Assembly (NCBI RefSeq): GCF_013314895.1
Contig: NZ_JABTYE010000001.1
Coordinates: 124,001-188,000, forward strand
Source of the DNA: Cupriavidus gilardii
Lineage (GTDB): Bacteria; Pseudomonadota; Gammaproteobacteria; Burkholderiales; Burkholderiaceae
Direction of reading: 5' to 3'
DNA length: 64,000 nt
Part shown: positions 27,538-35,782 of the stretch, piece after piece
Layout of the letters: each line of letters begins with the position of its first letter
Position numbering within the stretch: the first letter of the stretch is position 1
Position numbers and translations under genes: made by a program
The notes under the pieces: model-generated
Told to the model about the DNA's origin: nothing
Databases searched by the model: none
What the model saw: the letters and a program-made list of their open reading frames with translations, nothing else

Positions 27538-27632
27538 CTTGGTACGGCTTAAATCAGCTTAGGTCGAATCGCGGTCGAAGTCAGGTTCGGAAGCGTACGG
27601 TGGAATCAGCGGCCGGGCCGCAGGGCCCCGCG

Positions 27633-28430
27633 CTAGCCGAACGCGGGATTGCCATCGGCACGGAAACGGCTGCCGAGGCGATAGCGGTTGCCCGGATGCA
27701 GGCAGCGCACGAAGGTCACCGGCGTGCCGGCGGTCCAGGTGCGCCGGGTCAGCAGCAGGCACGGTTGGGCCACAGGCATCTCCAACTGGCTGGCCTGCTC
27801 GGGCGTCGCTGCGACCGCGTCGACCACATGCTCGACCTGGTCGTAGGGCACGTGCCGCAGCAGGTATTCGCCCGGCTTGACGCCGCTGAAGTCCTGGTTG
27901 ATGAAGTCGGGCGCCACGCGCGGATTGACGTAGCGGTCCTCCAGCTGCACCGGCACGCCGTCCTCGCGATGCACGCACACCGAATGGAAGACCGACTCGC
28001 CGGTGCGCAGGTCCAGCGCCGCCGCCACCTCGATCGAGGCCGAGGCGCGCTCGACCAGGATCACGTCGCAGGCGTAGTCGTGCCCGCGCATGCGGATCTC
28101 GTCCTGCAGATTGACGACCGACAGCAGCGTCGACTGCGGCTTGTGCTCGGCGACGAACGTGCCAACGCCCGCCACGCGCACCACCCTGCCCTGCTCGGCC
28201 AGCTCGCGCAGCGCGCGGTTGACCGTCATGCGCGACACGGCGAAGCGGTTGACCAGCTCCTGCTCGGACGGCACACGGTCGCCCGGCTGCCAGGCACCGC
28301 TCTGGATCTGGCGCGCGATGTACTCCTTGACCTGCTGGTACAGCGCGGTCGGCGTCGCATCGGGCGACGGGCGGTGGCCGTTGGCGTCGGGGCGGGTGGT
28401 GGTGCGGCGGGTGCCGGCTTCTACGGTCAT
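27633..28430 (-). CDS. hutC: Histidine utilisation repressor HutC (GntR/UTRA family)
   Basis: A 265-residue repressor. The GntR-type winged helix (about residues 28-95) has GDRVPSEQELVNRFAVSRMT and ends in the wing GVGTFVAEHK. The UTRA ligand domain follows and contains LEDRYVNPRVAPDFINQDF; it binds urocanate in studied HutC proteins. The ATG at 28430 is taken because upstream codons are low-complexity and the family starts shortly before ALYQQVKEYI. It sits between the transporter and hutH on the same strand; sites A, B and C fit its expected operator. Confidence 0.93.
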   Translation of the reverse strand: MTVEAGTRRTTTRPDANGHRPSPDATPTALYQQVKEYIARQIQSGAWQPGDRVPSEQELVNRFAVSRMTVNRALRELAEQGRVVRVAGVGTFVAEHKPQSTLLSVVNLQDEIRMRGHDYACDVILVERASASIEVAAALDLRTGESVFHSVCVHREDGVPVQLEDRYVNPRVAPDFINQDFSGVKPGEYLLRHVPYDQVEHVVDAVAATPEQASQLEMPVAQPCLLLTRRTWTAGTPVTFVRCLHPGNRYRLGSRFRADGNPAFG

Positions 28431-28494
28431 GGTCGGTGGATCGGTGGTTCGATGCGCGGATCGATGGACGAATCGGTCAGCTTCATTGGCCGGC

Positions 28495-29274
28495 TCAATG
28501 CTCGGCCGAGGCCATCGCCTCGGCACGGATCTCTTCGGTCAGCCGCGCCTTCAACGCCGAGAATTCCGGCGAGGTCTTGATCGTGTAGTGGCGCGGATGG
28601 GCAAAGTCGACCGCAATCTCTGTCTTGATCCGCCCGGGCCGCGCAGAGAATACCGCAACCCGGTTGGCCATGAAGATCGCCTCGTCGATATCGTGCGTGA
28701 CGAACAGCACCGTCTTGCGCGCGCTCTCCCAGATGCCGAGCAGCAGCTCCTGCATCAGTACGCGGGTCTGGTTGTCCAGCGCGCCGAACGGCTCGTCCAG
28801 CAGCAGGATCTTCGGATCGTTGGCCAGCGCACGCGCGATCGCGGTGCGCTGCTGCATGCCGCCCGACAGCTGCTTCGGATAGTGATGCTCGAAGCCGCGC
28901 AGACCGACGCGGGCAATGAAGAAATCGCTGCGCTCGCGCTGCTCCGCCACGCTCATGCCGCGCTCGCGCAGGCCGAAGCGGACGTTCTGCTCGATCGTCA
29001 GCCACGGGAACAGCGTATAGGACTGGAACACCATGCCGCGGTCCGCGCCCGGTCCCGTGACCGGCTCGCCGTCGAGCAGCACGCGGCCCGAGGTCGGCGT
29101 ATCGAGGCCGGCGACGATGCGCAGCAACGTCGATTTGCCGCAGCCGGACGGCCCGAGGATGGTGACGAAATCGTTCTCGCGGACCTCGAAGTCCACCGGC
29201 AGCAAGGCCTGGGTCTGGCCGCCGCGCGGATTGACGAAGGTACGCGACACCTGCTGGATCGACAGCGCGCTCAT
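28495..29274 (-). CDS. ABC transporter ATP-binding protein, NitT/TauT type
   Basis: A 259-residue ATPase of the nitrate/sulfonate/taurine importer class. Walker A is GPSGCGKST, the signature is LSGGMQQR, Walker B is [12 protein letters not shown] and the switch histidine is in [11 protein letters not shown]. The ATG overlaps the permease stop (ATGA). It is the third gene of a three-gene import operon that immediately precedes hutC. Uptake of histidine, urocanate or a related imidazole is inferred from place and shared operators; the family itself points to sulfonates, nitrate or thiamine precursors. Confidence 0.9.
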   Translation of the reverse strand: MSALSIQQVSRTFVNPRGGQTQALLPVDFEVRENDFVTILGPSGCGKSTLLRIVAGLDTPTSGRVLLDGEPVTGPGADRGMVFQSYTLFPWLTIEQNVRFGLRERGMSVAEQRERSDFFIARVGLRGFEHHYPKQLSGGMQQRTAIARALANDPKILLLDEPFGALDNQTRVLMQELLLGIWESARKTVLFVTHDIDEAIFMANRVAVFSARPGRIKTEIAVDFAHPRHYTIKTSPEFSALKARLTEEIRAEAMASAEH

Positions 29275-30170
29275 TGGATGGTGCTCCACGGAAACAGCCG
29301 CTGGTTGGCGAGCTTGAACAGCAGGTCCGAGACCAGGCCAATGCAGCCGATCACGATGATGCCGAAGATAATCTGGCCGGTGTTCAGCAGCGCCTGGCTG
29401 TCGGTGATCATGTGCCCGATGCCGGACGACGAGCCGATCAGCTCGGCGACGATCACATAGGTCCAGGCCCAGCCGAGCACCAGCCGCAGGATTTCGGCGA
29501 TGCCGGGCGCGGCGCCGGGAATCAGCACGCGCTTGACGATGCCGGCGCTGTTGGCGCCCAGCGTGTAGGCGGCCTCGACCAAATCGCGGCGGGCGCTGCC
29601 GACCGTCACGGCGACCATCAGCACAATCTGGAAGAACGAGCCGATGAAGATCACCAGCAGCTTCTGCGTCTCGCCGATGCCGGCCCACAGGATCAGCAGC
29701 GGAATGAAGGCCGACGCCGGCAGGTAGCGGCAGAACGAGACGAACGGCTCGAAGAAGGCCTCGGCCGCCTTGTAGGCGCCCATCAGGATGCCCAGCGGCA
29801 CCGCCAGCACGGCGGCCAGCACGAAGCCGCCCAGCACGCGCCAGACCGTCATGCCGATATCGCCGAGAAAGCCGTACTCGGTAAACAGCAGCCACGCTTC
29901 GCGCGCCATCGTCAGCGGGTCGGCGAGGAAGGTCGGCGGCACCAGCCCGCCCAGCGTCACCCCACCCCAGACCGCGAAGAACAGCACAAAGAAGCCCAGT
30001 CCCAGCAGCCAGCGCGTGCGCGACGAGACCGGCGTCAGCGGCGTGAGCCACGGATGCGTCCGGCGCGCGCGCGGCGCGGCCGGCATCGTCCGGGCGCCCG
30101 CCGGAAGCGGATTCGCCGGGCTGTCGGGCGCGACGGCCGGCAGCGAATCGGCGTGCAACGGTTGTGTCAT
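29271..30170 (-). CDS. ABC transporter permease, NitT/TauT type
   Basis: A 299-residue inner-membrane permease of the SsuC/TauC class with about six hydrophobic helices after a 45-residue proline/alanine-rich cytoplasmic N-terminus. The conserved cytoplasmic loop that contacts the ATPase is EAAYTLGANSAGIVKRVLIP (about residues 198-217). It overlaps the ATPase gene and follows the binding-protein gene by 15 bases. It forms the membrane channel of the hut-linked importer. Confidence 0.9.
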   Translation of the reverse strand: MTQPLHADSLPAVAPDSPANPLPAGARTMPAAPRARRTHPWLTPLTPVSSRTRWLLGLGFFVLFFAVWGGVTLGGLVPPTFLADPLTMAREAWLLFTEYGFLGDIGMTVWRVLGGFVLAAVLAVPLGILMGAYKAAEAFFEPFVSFCRYLPASAFIPLLILWAGIGETQKLLVIFIGSFFQIVLMVAVTVGSARRDLVEAAYTLGANSAGIVKRVLIPGAAPGIAEILRLVLGWAWTYVIVAELIGSSSGIGHMITDSQALLNTGQIIFGIIVIGCIGLVSDLLFKLANQRLFPWSTIQ

Positions 30171-30185
30171 CGCTGCTCCTGCGGT

Positions 30186-31166
30186 TTAGCGGATGAACCG
30201 CGGGTCGTACAGCGCCGTCACGTCCGGCACCTTGCGAATCACGCCGACGTCGAGCAGCACCGCGGCGGCTTCCTTGCTGAACTCGGCCAACTCGCCGGCG
30301 AAGAACTTGCGGTTGGCCTCGCGGTCCTGCCAGCGCAGATACGAGGCCGACTTGGCGAACTGCTCGGCGGTCTGCTTGACCGCGGCGCCCATGATCTCGT
30401 TGGACCTGGCCGGCTCCTTGCGGATCATCTCGAGCGCCTCGAAGTAGCCGTCGACCAGCGCCTGCGCGGCCTTCGGGTTCTCCTTCAACCATTTCGGCGA
30501 ACAACCCAGCGTGTCCATCACCATCGGGTAGTCCAGCGTGGTGGCGAGGATCTTGCCCTTGTCGGGGTTCTGCCGCACGGTCGACAGATACGGCTCGTAG
30601 GTCATCGCCGCATCGTTCTGGCCCGAGACGAAGGCCTGCGCGGCCGCCTGCGGCGACAGCGTGGTCGTCTTGACGTCCTTGATGGTCATGCCGTTCTTCT
30701 TCAGCATCCACGCCAGACCGAAATACGGCGCGGTGCCCGGCGCATCGACGCCGATGGTCTTGCCCTTCAGATCCGCAAACGACTTGACGTCGCTGCGCAC
30801 CGCCAGCCCGTCGGCGCCGTAGGACTTGTCCAGCTGCACGATCTGCGTGATGGGCACGCCGTTGGCATTCCAGGCCACGTGGGTTTCGACCGTGGTGGCG
30901 GCGCACTGGATCGCGCCCGAGGCCAGCGCCAGATGCCGATCCTTCTGCGGAATCATCTTGATGTCGACGTCGACGCCGTGCTTCTCGAAGATGCCGGCCT
31001 TGGCGGCCAGCGTCAGCGGCGCGAAGCCGGTCCAGCCGCTCATGCCGAGCGCCACCTTGGTGGTCTGGGCCTGAGCCGCGCCAGCACCGGCTGCGAGCGC
31101 CAGCGTGGCCAGCCAACCGAGCGCACGGCCGGCGCTCCTCCGATTCCCCAACTTCCGCTTCTGCAT
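30186..31166 (-). CDS. ABC transporter substrate-binding protein, NitT/TauT (NMT1/SsuA-like) type
   Basis: A periplasmic binding protein of about 326 residues. The signal peptide has a basic start, a hydrophobic LGWLATLALAAGAGAA core and cleavage after AQA. The mature part begins KVALGMSGWTGFAPLTLA, the strand pattern of the NMT1/SsuA family. The ATG at 31166 lies 13 bases after AGGAG; a GTG at 31172 has ideal spacing of seven and may be the real start. Upstream lies a promoter with a HutC operator in its spacer, so expression should follow histidine/urocanate. The ligand is not deducible from sequence. Confidence 0.88.
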   Translation of the reverse strand: MQKRKLGNRRSAGRALGWLATLALAAGAGAAQAQTTKVALGMSGWTGFAPLTLAAKAGIFEKHGVDVDIKMIPQKDRHLALASGAIQCAATTVETHVAWNANGVPITQIVQLDKSYGADGLAVRSDVKSFADLKGKTIGVDAPGTAPYFGLAWMLKKNGMTIKDVKTTTLSPQAAAQAFVSGQNDAAMTYEPYLSTVRQNPDKGKILATTLDYPMVMDTLGCSPKWLKENPKAAQALVDGYFEALEMIRKEPARSNEIMGAAVKQTAEQFAKSASYLRWQDREANRKFFAGELAEFSKEAAAVLLDVGVIRKVPDVTALYDPRFIR

Positions 31167-31269
31167 CTGCACTGTTTGGCTCCTTTGGTGTCGCGAACGG
31201 TGCCGCCGGCTGGCGGCTCGCCCGGGTCGTGCCGGCGTCCTCGGTCGGGGCGCCGGTCGGTTTCCGGGC

Positions 31270-31298
31270 AATGTAGCAATCCTGTATATACAAGTCAA
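31270..31298 (-). promoter_or_regulatory. Sigma-70 promoter with embedded HutC operator for the transporter operon
   Basis: On the minus strand TTGACT and TACATT are separated by exactly 17 bases. The spacer contains TGTATATACA (31283-31292), matching the GT-n-TA-n-AC HutC core. Repressor bound there would cover the promoter. It lies about 100 bases before the binding-protein start. Confidence 0.7.
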
Positions 31299-31503
31299 GA
31301 CAACGAAACGGCACGGCAGCATCCCGTTTCAGGCCGCCGCCAATGGTGGCTTGCGGCACGGGGCGCTGCTCGCAAACCCTGATAGGGAAAGCGATAACGG
31401 GAAGCCGACGGCGTCGGCTACGCCGCTCCGGGTTCGGTGGGAGCCGCTTCGCACCATGCTGGGGACGGCGCCGCACGGCCTGCGGGCATCGTGCCCCAAG
31501 TTG

Positions 31504-31516
31504 CTGTATAGACAGG
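31504..31516. promoter_or_regulatory. Second upstream HutC-type operator
   Basis: CTGTATAGACAGG is the reverse complement of the 13-base site before hutH (CCTGTCTATACAG). Its flank CAATCC on the other strand also matches the site at 31281. It lies about 340 bases upstream of the transporter genes. Confidence 0.65.
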
Positions 31517-31569
31517 ATTGGCCGGCGTCATGACGCAATCGCCATGCCATCGCCCCGGCGCGCGAAGGA

Positions 31570-32535
31570 TCAGGTCTCGAAGAAGTGGTGAACCGTGGGG
31601 TAGCGCAACCGCAGCCGCAGCTCGCGTTTGAGCCGCGCGTTGTCGAGCCGGCGCGACTCGCTCATGAAGCTCAGCAGCGCCGGCTCCACGGCCTCGCGGA
31701 TCTGCTCGCGCGACAGCCGGGGCGGCCGTGGCAGCCCGCGTCGGTCGGCGACCAAATCGAAATAGTCGGCCATGCGCAGTTCGCTGTCGTCGCTGGCATG
31801 GACGACGCGCTGCGGCTTGCCGCGCAGCAGCGCGGCCATCATTGCGCGGGCCAGGTCGTCGGCGTGGATATGGTTGGTATAGACGTCGTCGTCGCGTACC
31901 AGCGCCGGCGTGCCCTTGAGCAGCCGTGCCACCGGCAAGCGGTCCGCGGCGTAGATGCCGGGGATTCGCACGATGCTGGTGCGCCAGCCGCTGGCGCGGC
32001 CGAACCCGCGCACGGCCCGCTCCGCCGCGACGCGCCGGCGTGCCCGCGCGTTCTGCGGCCGTACCGGCTGTGCCTCGCCGATACGCGCGCCACCGCGGTC
32101 GCCATAGACGCCGCTGGTGCTGGCATAGACCAGCGCCGGCACGTGGCCGACGCTGACCGCGCCGGTCCCCCGGCGGGGCCGCTCGGGTAGAATGCGGGGT
32201 TCCCGCGCGGGGCGGCGCCATGCGCCGCGTCGCAGCGCCCGGATCAGGGCCACGGTACGCGGATCGTCATCGCCGCGCGCCGGCGGTGGTGCCAGGTGCA
32301 ATACGCGATCGGCCAGGCCATGCAGGCGCTTCAGCGTGGCCGGCTCGTCCAGGTTGGCCACCAGCGGCACCGCGCCCGCCGCCCGCAAGGCCGCCACGCG
32401 GCCGGGCTGCGAGGTCACGGCGAACAGGCGCCAGCGCGGGGCAAGCATTTGCAGGCAACGCATGCCTACGTCCCCACACCCGACGATCAGCAATCGCGGG
32501 CGGGCCAGACGGGGTGGCGACAGATCTTTGCTCAT
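31570..32535 (-). CDS. NAD(P)-dependent epimerase/dehydratase-like protein (SDR family)
   Basis: A 321-residue extended SDR-type protein. The Rossmann motif is LLIVGCGDVGMRCLQML (about residues 15-31). YASTSGVYGDRGG lies in the middle, the position of the active-site region. The equivalent of the YxxxK tyrosine is not evident, as in the YeeZ-like group. PGIYAADRLPVARLL and TNHIHADDLARAM are typical of NAD-dependent epimerase domains. It is divergent from the flavoreductase gene, with nine bases between starts. Substrate and pathway are unknown. Confidence 0.8.
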   Translation of the reverse strand: MSKDLSPPRLARPRLLIVGCGDVGMRCLQMLAPRWRLFAVTSQPGRVAALRAAGAVPLVANLDEPATLKRLHGLADRVLHLAPPPARGDDDPRTVALIRALRRGAWRRPAREPRILPERPRRGTGAVSVGHVPALVYASTSGVYGDRGGARIGEAQPVRPQNARARRRVAAERAVRGFGRASGWRTSIVRIPGIYAADRLPVARLLKGTPALVRDDDVYTNHIHADDLARAMMAALLRGKPQRVVHASDDSELRMADYFDLVADRRGLPRPPRLSREQIREAVEPALLSFMSESRRLDNARLKRELRLRLRYPTVHHFFET

Positions 32536-32544
32536 CGAGAGATT

Positions 32545-33600
32545 ATGGCTTATCAAGTAACCGTGCTGCCGAGCGGCCGCCAATTCGAAGCGGACGCAAA
32601 CGAAACCATCCTGTCGGCGGCGCTGCGTCAAGGCATCGGCCTGCCGTACGGCTGCAAGAACGGCGCCTGCGGTTCGTGCAAGGGCCGCGTCACCGCCGGC
32701 GAGATCGTCCAGGGCGACCACGCCGCCTCCGCGCTGACCGCCCAGGAAAAGACCGAGGGCCGCGCGTTGTTCTGCTGCGCCAATGCGGCCTCGGACGTGA
32801 CCATCGAATGCCGCGAGGTCCATGGCGCCGGCGATATCCCGATCAAGAAGGTGCCGTGCCGCGTGCAATCGCTGGAACGGGTGGCCGAGGACGTCATCGT
32901 CGCCAGGCTGCAGTTGCCGGCCACCGAACGCCTGCAGTATCTGGCGGGCCAGTACGTCGAATTCCTGCTGCGCGACGGCAAGCGCCGCAGCTATTCGATC
33001 GCCACGCCGCCGCACGAGGAAGGCCCGATCGAACTGCATTTCCGCCATATGCCGGGCGGCGCCTTCACCGACTACGTGTTCGGCGCCCGCGAAGGCCAGC
33101 CGGCGATGAAGGAGCGCGACATCCTGCGCTTCGAAGGTCCGCTGGGCAGCTTCTTCCTGCGCGAGGACTCGGACAAGCCGATCATCCTGCTGGCCTCGGG
33201 CACCGGCTTCGCGCCGATCAAGGCCATCGTCGAGCACGCGGCCTACACCGGCATCACGCGGCCGATGACGCTGTACTGGGGCGGCCGCCGTCCGCGCGAC
33301 CTCTATATGCATGCGCTGTGCGAGCAATGGGCGCGCGAGCTGCCGAACTTCCGCTATGTGCCGGTGATCTCGGACGCGCTGCCCGAGGACGAATGGGACG
33401 GCCGCACCGGCTTCGTCCACCAGGCGGTGATGGCCGACTATCCGGATCTGTCGGGCCACGAGGTCTACGCCTGCGGCGCGCCGGTGATGGTCAACTCGGC
33501 CCGGCGCGACTTCACGGCGCAATGCGCGCTGCACGAGGACGCGTTCTTCGCCGACTCGTTCACCTCGGAAGCCGACATGCATCCGGCCGGCGTCGCCTGA
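32545..33600 (+). CDS. 2Fe-2S/FAD oxidoreductase (CDP-6-deoxy-delta-3,4-glucoseen reductase-like)
   Basis: A 351-residue electron-transfer flavoprotein. An N-terminal plant-type ferredoxin domain has the cluster motif CKNGACGSCKG (about residues 36-46) and the fourth cysteine in LFCCAN. An FAD domain has RRSYSIATPP. An NAD(P)H domain carries GTGFAPIKAIVEHA and ends with EVYACGAPVMV. Annotation pipelines name such proteins after the dideoxysugar enzyme AscD, but no sugar genes are near, so a reductase for an oxygenase or general redox role is equally likely. Confidence 0.85.
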   Translation: MAYQVTVLPSGRQFEADANETILSAALRQGIGLPYGCKNGACGSCKGRVTAGEIVQGDHAASALTAQEKTEGRALFCCANAASDVTIECREVHGAGDIPIKKVPCRVQSLERVAEDVIVARLQLPATERLQYLAGQYVEFLLRDGKRRSYSIATPPHEEGPIELHFRHMPGGAFTDYVFGAREGQPAMKERDILRFEGPLGSFFLREDSDKPIILLASGTGFAPIKAIVEHAAYTGITRPMTLYWGGRRPRDLYMHALCEQWARELPNFRYVPVISDALPEDEWDGRTGFVHQAVMADYPDLSGHEVYACGAPVMVNSARRDFTAQCALHEDAFFADSFTSEADMHPAGVA

Positions 33601-33716
33601 ACCGGGCCTGAGGCGCGGCCTGGCTGGCCAGGATCGCGCCCTGCCGTATCCTGCGCCGCCACCGCGCCACCGTTTCGCGAGAACAACAATGCCGACCCGG
33701 ACCGCCACCGTCGTCT

Positions 33717-33745
33717 TTGACACTGGGGCGACTGCGTCTTATAGT
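33717..33745 (+). promoter_or_regulatory. Near-consensus sigma-70 promoter
   Basis: TTGACA (33717-33722) and TATAGT (33740-33745) are separated by exactly 17 bases. Transcription would begin about 33752-33753, on or just before an ATG, and meet a strong terminator about 120 bases later. Confidence 0.8.
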
Positions 33746-33752
33746 TGGCCGC

Positions 33753-33818
33753 ATGAACCACGCCAACATCCGACGCAGCTTCCGTACGTCGCATCCCGCC
33801 AGGGTGCCGCGCGGCTGA
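33753..33818 (+). CDS. Possible arginine-rich leader peptide (21 residues)
   Basis: The frame reads MNHANIRRSFRTSHPARVPRG, with arginines at positions 7, 8, 11, 17 and 20. The ATG would be at or within a base of the transcription start, hence leaderless or nearly so. It stops 29 bases before the terminator stem and lies ahead of an acetylornithine-type aminotransferase gene. That makes arginine-sensed attenuation a possibility. There is no conservation evidence available here. Confidence 0.3.
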   Translation: MNHANIRRSFRTSHPARVPRG

Positions 33819-33847
33819 CCGTCGACAGCGTCTGTTCAGGTCATCAA

Positions 33848-33874
33848 GCCACGGGTCACCCCCGTGGCTTTTTT
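33848..33874 (+). terminator. Rho-independent terminator before the aminotransferase gene
   Basis: GCCACGGG (33848-33855) pairs with CCCGTGGC (33861-33868) across TCACC and is followed at once by six T. It is placed to stop transcripts from the promoter at 33717. Confidence 0.92.
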
Positions 33875-33923
33875 GTTTTGCCGCCCTTCCCTTTTCCTTG
33901 TTTGCCGATCTCTGGAGTCCGCC

Positions 33924-35111
33924 ATGGCATTTGCTGAGTATCCCGTCCAATCGCTGATGTACATCACCAACCGGCCCGAGCTCGTCTTCACCGAGGGCAA
34001 GGGCTCGTGGCTGACGGACCATCAAGGCAAGCGCTATCTGGACTTCGTGCAGGGCTGGGCCGTCAACTGCCTGGGCCACTCCAACGAGGCCATGATCGCG
34101 GCGCTGAACGAGCAGGCGCGCAAGCTGATCAACCCGAGCCCGGCCTTCTACAACGAGCCGATGCTGCGACTGGCCAAGACGCTGACCGACCACAGCTGCT
34201 TCGACAAGGTGTTCTTCGCCAACAGCGGCGCGGAGGCCAACGAGGGCGCGATCAAGCTGGCGCGCAAATGGGGACGCAAGCACAAGAACGGCGCCTACGA
34301 GATCATCACGATGGACCACAGCTTCCATGGCCGCACGCTGGCGACCATGAGCGCGTCCGGCAAGGCCGGCTGGGACACCATCTTCGCGCCGCAGGTGCCG
34401 GGCTTCCCGAAGGCCCAGCTCAACGACCTGGCTTCGGTCGAGGCGCTGATCAACGACAAGACGGTCGGCATCATGCTCGAGCCGGTGCAGGGCGAAAGCG
34501 GCGTGGTGCCCGCCACGCGCGAATTCATGCAGGGACTGCGCGCGCTGGCCGACAAGCACAAGCTGCTGTTCATCGTCGACGAGGTACAGGCGGGCTGCGG
34601 CCGCTGCGGCACGCTGTTCGCCTATGAGCTGTCGAACGTCGAGCCCGACATCATGACGCTGGGCAAGGGCATCGGCGGCGGCGTGCCGCTGTCGGCCCTG
34701 CTGTGCAAGGCCGAGGTGGCGAGTTTCGAGGCCGGCGACCAGGGCGGTACCTACAACGGCAACCCGCTGATGTGTGCGGTCGGCAGCGCGGTGTTCGAAC
34801 AGCTGCTCGCGCCGGGCTTCCTGCAGCAGGTGCAGGAGAAAGGCGCCTATCTGCGCGAACAGCTGCTGGCGCTGTCGAACGAATTCGGTCTGGCAGGCGA
34901 ACGCGGCGAAGGTCTGCTGCGCGCGCTGATGCTCGGCAAGGACATCGGCCCGCAACTGGTCGAGCAGGCGCGCGACATGCAGCCCGACGGGCTGCTGCTC
35001 AATTCGCCGCGTCCGAACCTGCTGCGCTTCATGCCGGCACTGAACGTGACGCGCGAGGAAATCGATCAGATGATCGGCATGCTGCGGACGCTGCTGAAGG
35101 CGCTGGCCTGA
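33924..35111 (+). CDS. Acetylornithine transaminase family aminotransferase
   Basis: A 395-residue class III PLP aminotransferase, the length of ArgD. The cofactor-binding blocks are [51 protein letters not shown] and the Schiff-base lysine in [10 protein letters not shown]. In arginine synthesis it would transaminate N-acetylglutamate semialdehyde; related enzymes act on ornithine, 4-aminobutyrate or succinylornithine. No other arginine genes are nearby, so substrate is open. The ATG at 33924 follows TCTGGAG. A promoter-leader-terminator unit lies directly upstream. Confidence 0.85.
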   Translation: MAFAEYPVQSLMYITNRPELVFTEGKGSWLTDHQGKRYLDFVQGWAVNCLGHSNEAMIAALNEQARKLINPSPAFYNEPMLRLAKTLTDHSCFDKVFFANSGAEANEGAIKLARKWGRKHKNGAYEIITMDHSFHGRTLATMSASGKAGWDTIFAPQVPGFPKAQLNDLASVEALINDKTVGIMLEPVQGESGVVPATREFMQGLRALADKHKLLFIVDEVQAGCGRCGTLFAYELSNVEPDIMTLGKGIGGGVPLSALLCKAEVASFEAGDQGGTYNGNPLMCAVGSAVFEQLLAPGFLQQVQEKGAYLREQLLALSNEFGLAGERGEGLLRALMLGKDIGPQLVEQARDMQPDGLLLNSPRPNLLRFMPALNVTREEIDQMIGMLRTLLKALA

Positions 35112-35149
35112 TTTTCCGACCTCGCCCGTCGGCGACGGCCGACGGGAAG

Positions 35150-35186
35150 ACGGCCGCCCGGCGACGGCAGGGCGGCCGTTTCTTTG
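35150..35186 (+). terminator. Terminator after the aminotransferase gene
   Basis: ACGGCCGCCC (35150-35159) pairs with GGGCGGCCGT (35170-35179) across ten bases and is followed by a T-rich tract. It lies about 40 bases after the stop. Confidence 0.8.
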
Positions 35187-35280
35187 TCTCGAGTTTGTTT
35201 GACCGCCACCCGCCGCGCGTGGGGGCGACGGTAATATTCGCTTGCCTATACTGATGCCATCCAGGTCCAGGAGAACAACA

Positions 35281-35757
35281 ATGGGCGGTCGCCTTCATTC
35301 CCACAGGCGCGGGCTGGCTACGACATTTGCCGTTGCGGCATTGGCGCTCGGCACCCTGGCCGCCGCACCGGCCGCGGCCGACGAGGCCGCCGACCACGCC
35401 GCCATCCTCAAGGCCGAGCAGGACTGGCTGGCCGCCACCGAGGCCGGCCACCGCGCCGCGCTCGAGCGGCTGCTCCATCCGACCTTCGTCAACATCTCGC
35501 CGCTGGGCGGCATGCGCAACCGCGCCGAATCGCTGTCCGCCGGCCCGCCGCCGCCTGGCTCCAGCCAGACGCTGACCGAGCTGAAGGTCCGCACCTTCCG
35601 CGACAGCGCGGTGGTCACCGGCGTCAATCGCTATCGGCCGAACGCGAAGTCCAAACCGACCGACGTCGTCTTCACCGATGTGTTCGTGCGCACGCCCCAC
35701 GGATGGCAGGTGGTGTCGTCGCACAATTCGATCCGGCCGGCGGCGGCGGAACGGTGA
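35281..35757 (+). CDS. Exported SnoaL/DUF4440-like protein (NTF2 fold)
   Basis: A 158-residue protein. The N-terminus has basic residues, a hydrophobic stretch (TTFAVAALALGTLAA) and an AAA-D cleavage site, so it is probably periplasmic. The mature part fits the cone-shaped DUF4440 fold: an initial helix EQDWLAATEAGHRAALERLL, LHPTFVNISPLGG, then strands ending in DVFVRTPHGWQVVSSHNS. No enzymatic function is assignable. The ATG at 35281 is eight bases after AGGAG. It appears to be a single-gene unit. Confidence 0.8.
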   Translation: MGGRLHSHRRGLATTFAVAALALGTLAAAPAAADEAADHAAILKAEQDWLAATEAGHRAALERLLHPTFVNISPLGGMRNRAESLSAGPPPPGSSQTLTELKVRTFRDSAVVTGVNRYRPNAKSKPTDVVFTDVFVRTPHGWQVVSSHNSIRPAAAER

Positions 35758-35782
35758 TCGTCCCGCTGCCCCGCCGAGGCCA

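Larger units (their letters stand above)
31173..31569. other. Regulatory gap upstream of the hut-linked transporter
   Basis: This gap of about 400 bases holds the transporter promoter and two inverted HutC-type sites 210 bases apart (31281 and 31504). Between them I see no gene. The paired, oppositely oriented sites allow looping by a dimeric repressor, an inference from geometry. Confidence 0.55.
33752..33874 (+). ncRNA. Candidate leader or small RNA ahead of the aminotransferase gene
   Basis: The promoter at 33717 and terminator at 33848-33874 define a transcript of about 122 nucleotides. It could be a free small RNA or an attenuator for the aminotransferase gene that starts 50 bases downstream. 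It contains a 21-codon frame with five arginine codons. I recognise no Rfam-type family such as SRP RNA or 6S RNA in it. The existence of the RNA is inferred only from its boundaries. Confidence 0.5.
33601..33923 (+). other. Leader region between the flavoreductase and aminotransferase genes
   Basis: The gap first has about 115 bases with nothing I recognise. A near-consensus promoter (33717-33745), a 21-codon frame (33753-33818) and a strong terminator (33848-33874) follow. The aminotransferase RBS and start come 50 bases later. Confidence 0.6.

Noticed and set aside
28495..31476. A 993-codon frame spanning the ABC transporter genes
   Set aside because: Only its last 259 codons are the ATPase. 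The rest reads through the permease and binding-protein genes in a wrong frame; those genes have clear motifs in other frames.
33689..33937. An 82-codon frame covering the leader region
   Set aside because: It runs through the promoter, the terminator and into the aminotransferase start, which are better supported features.
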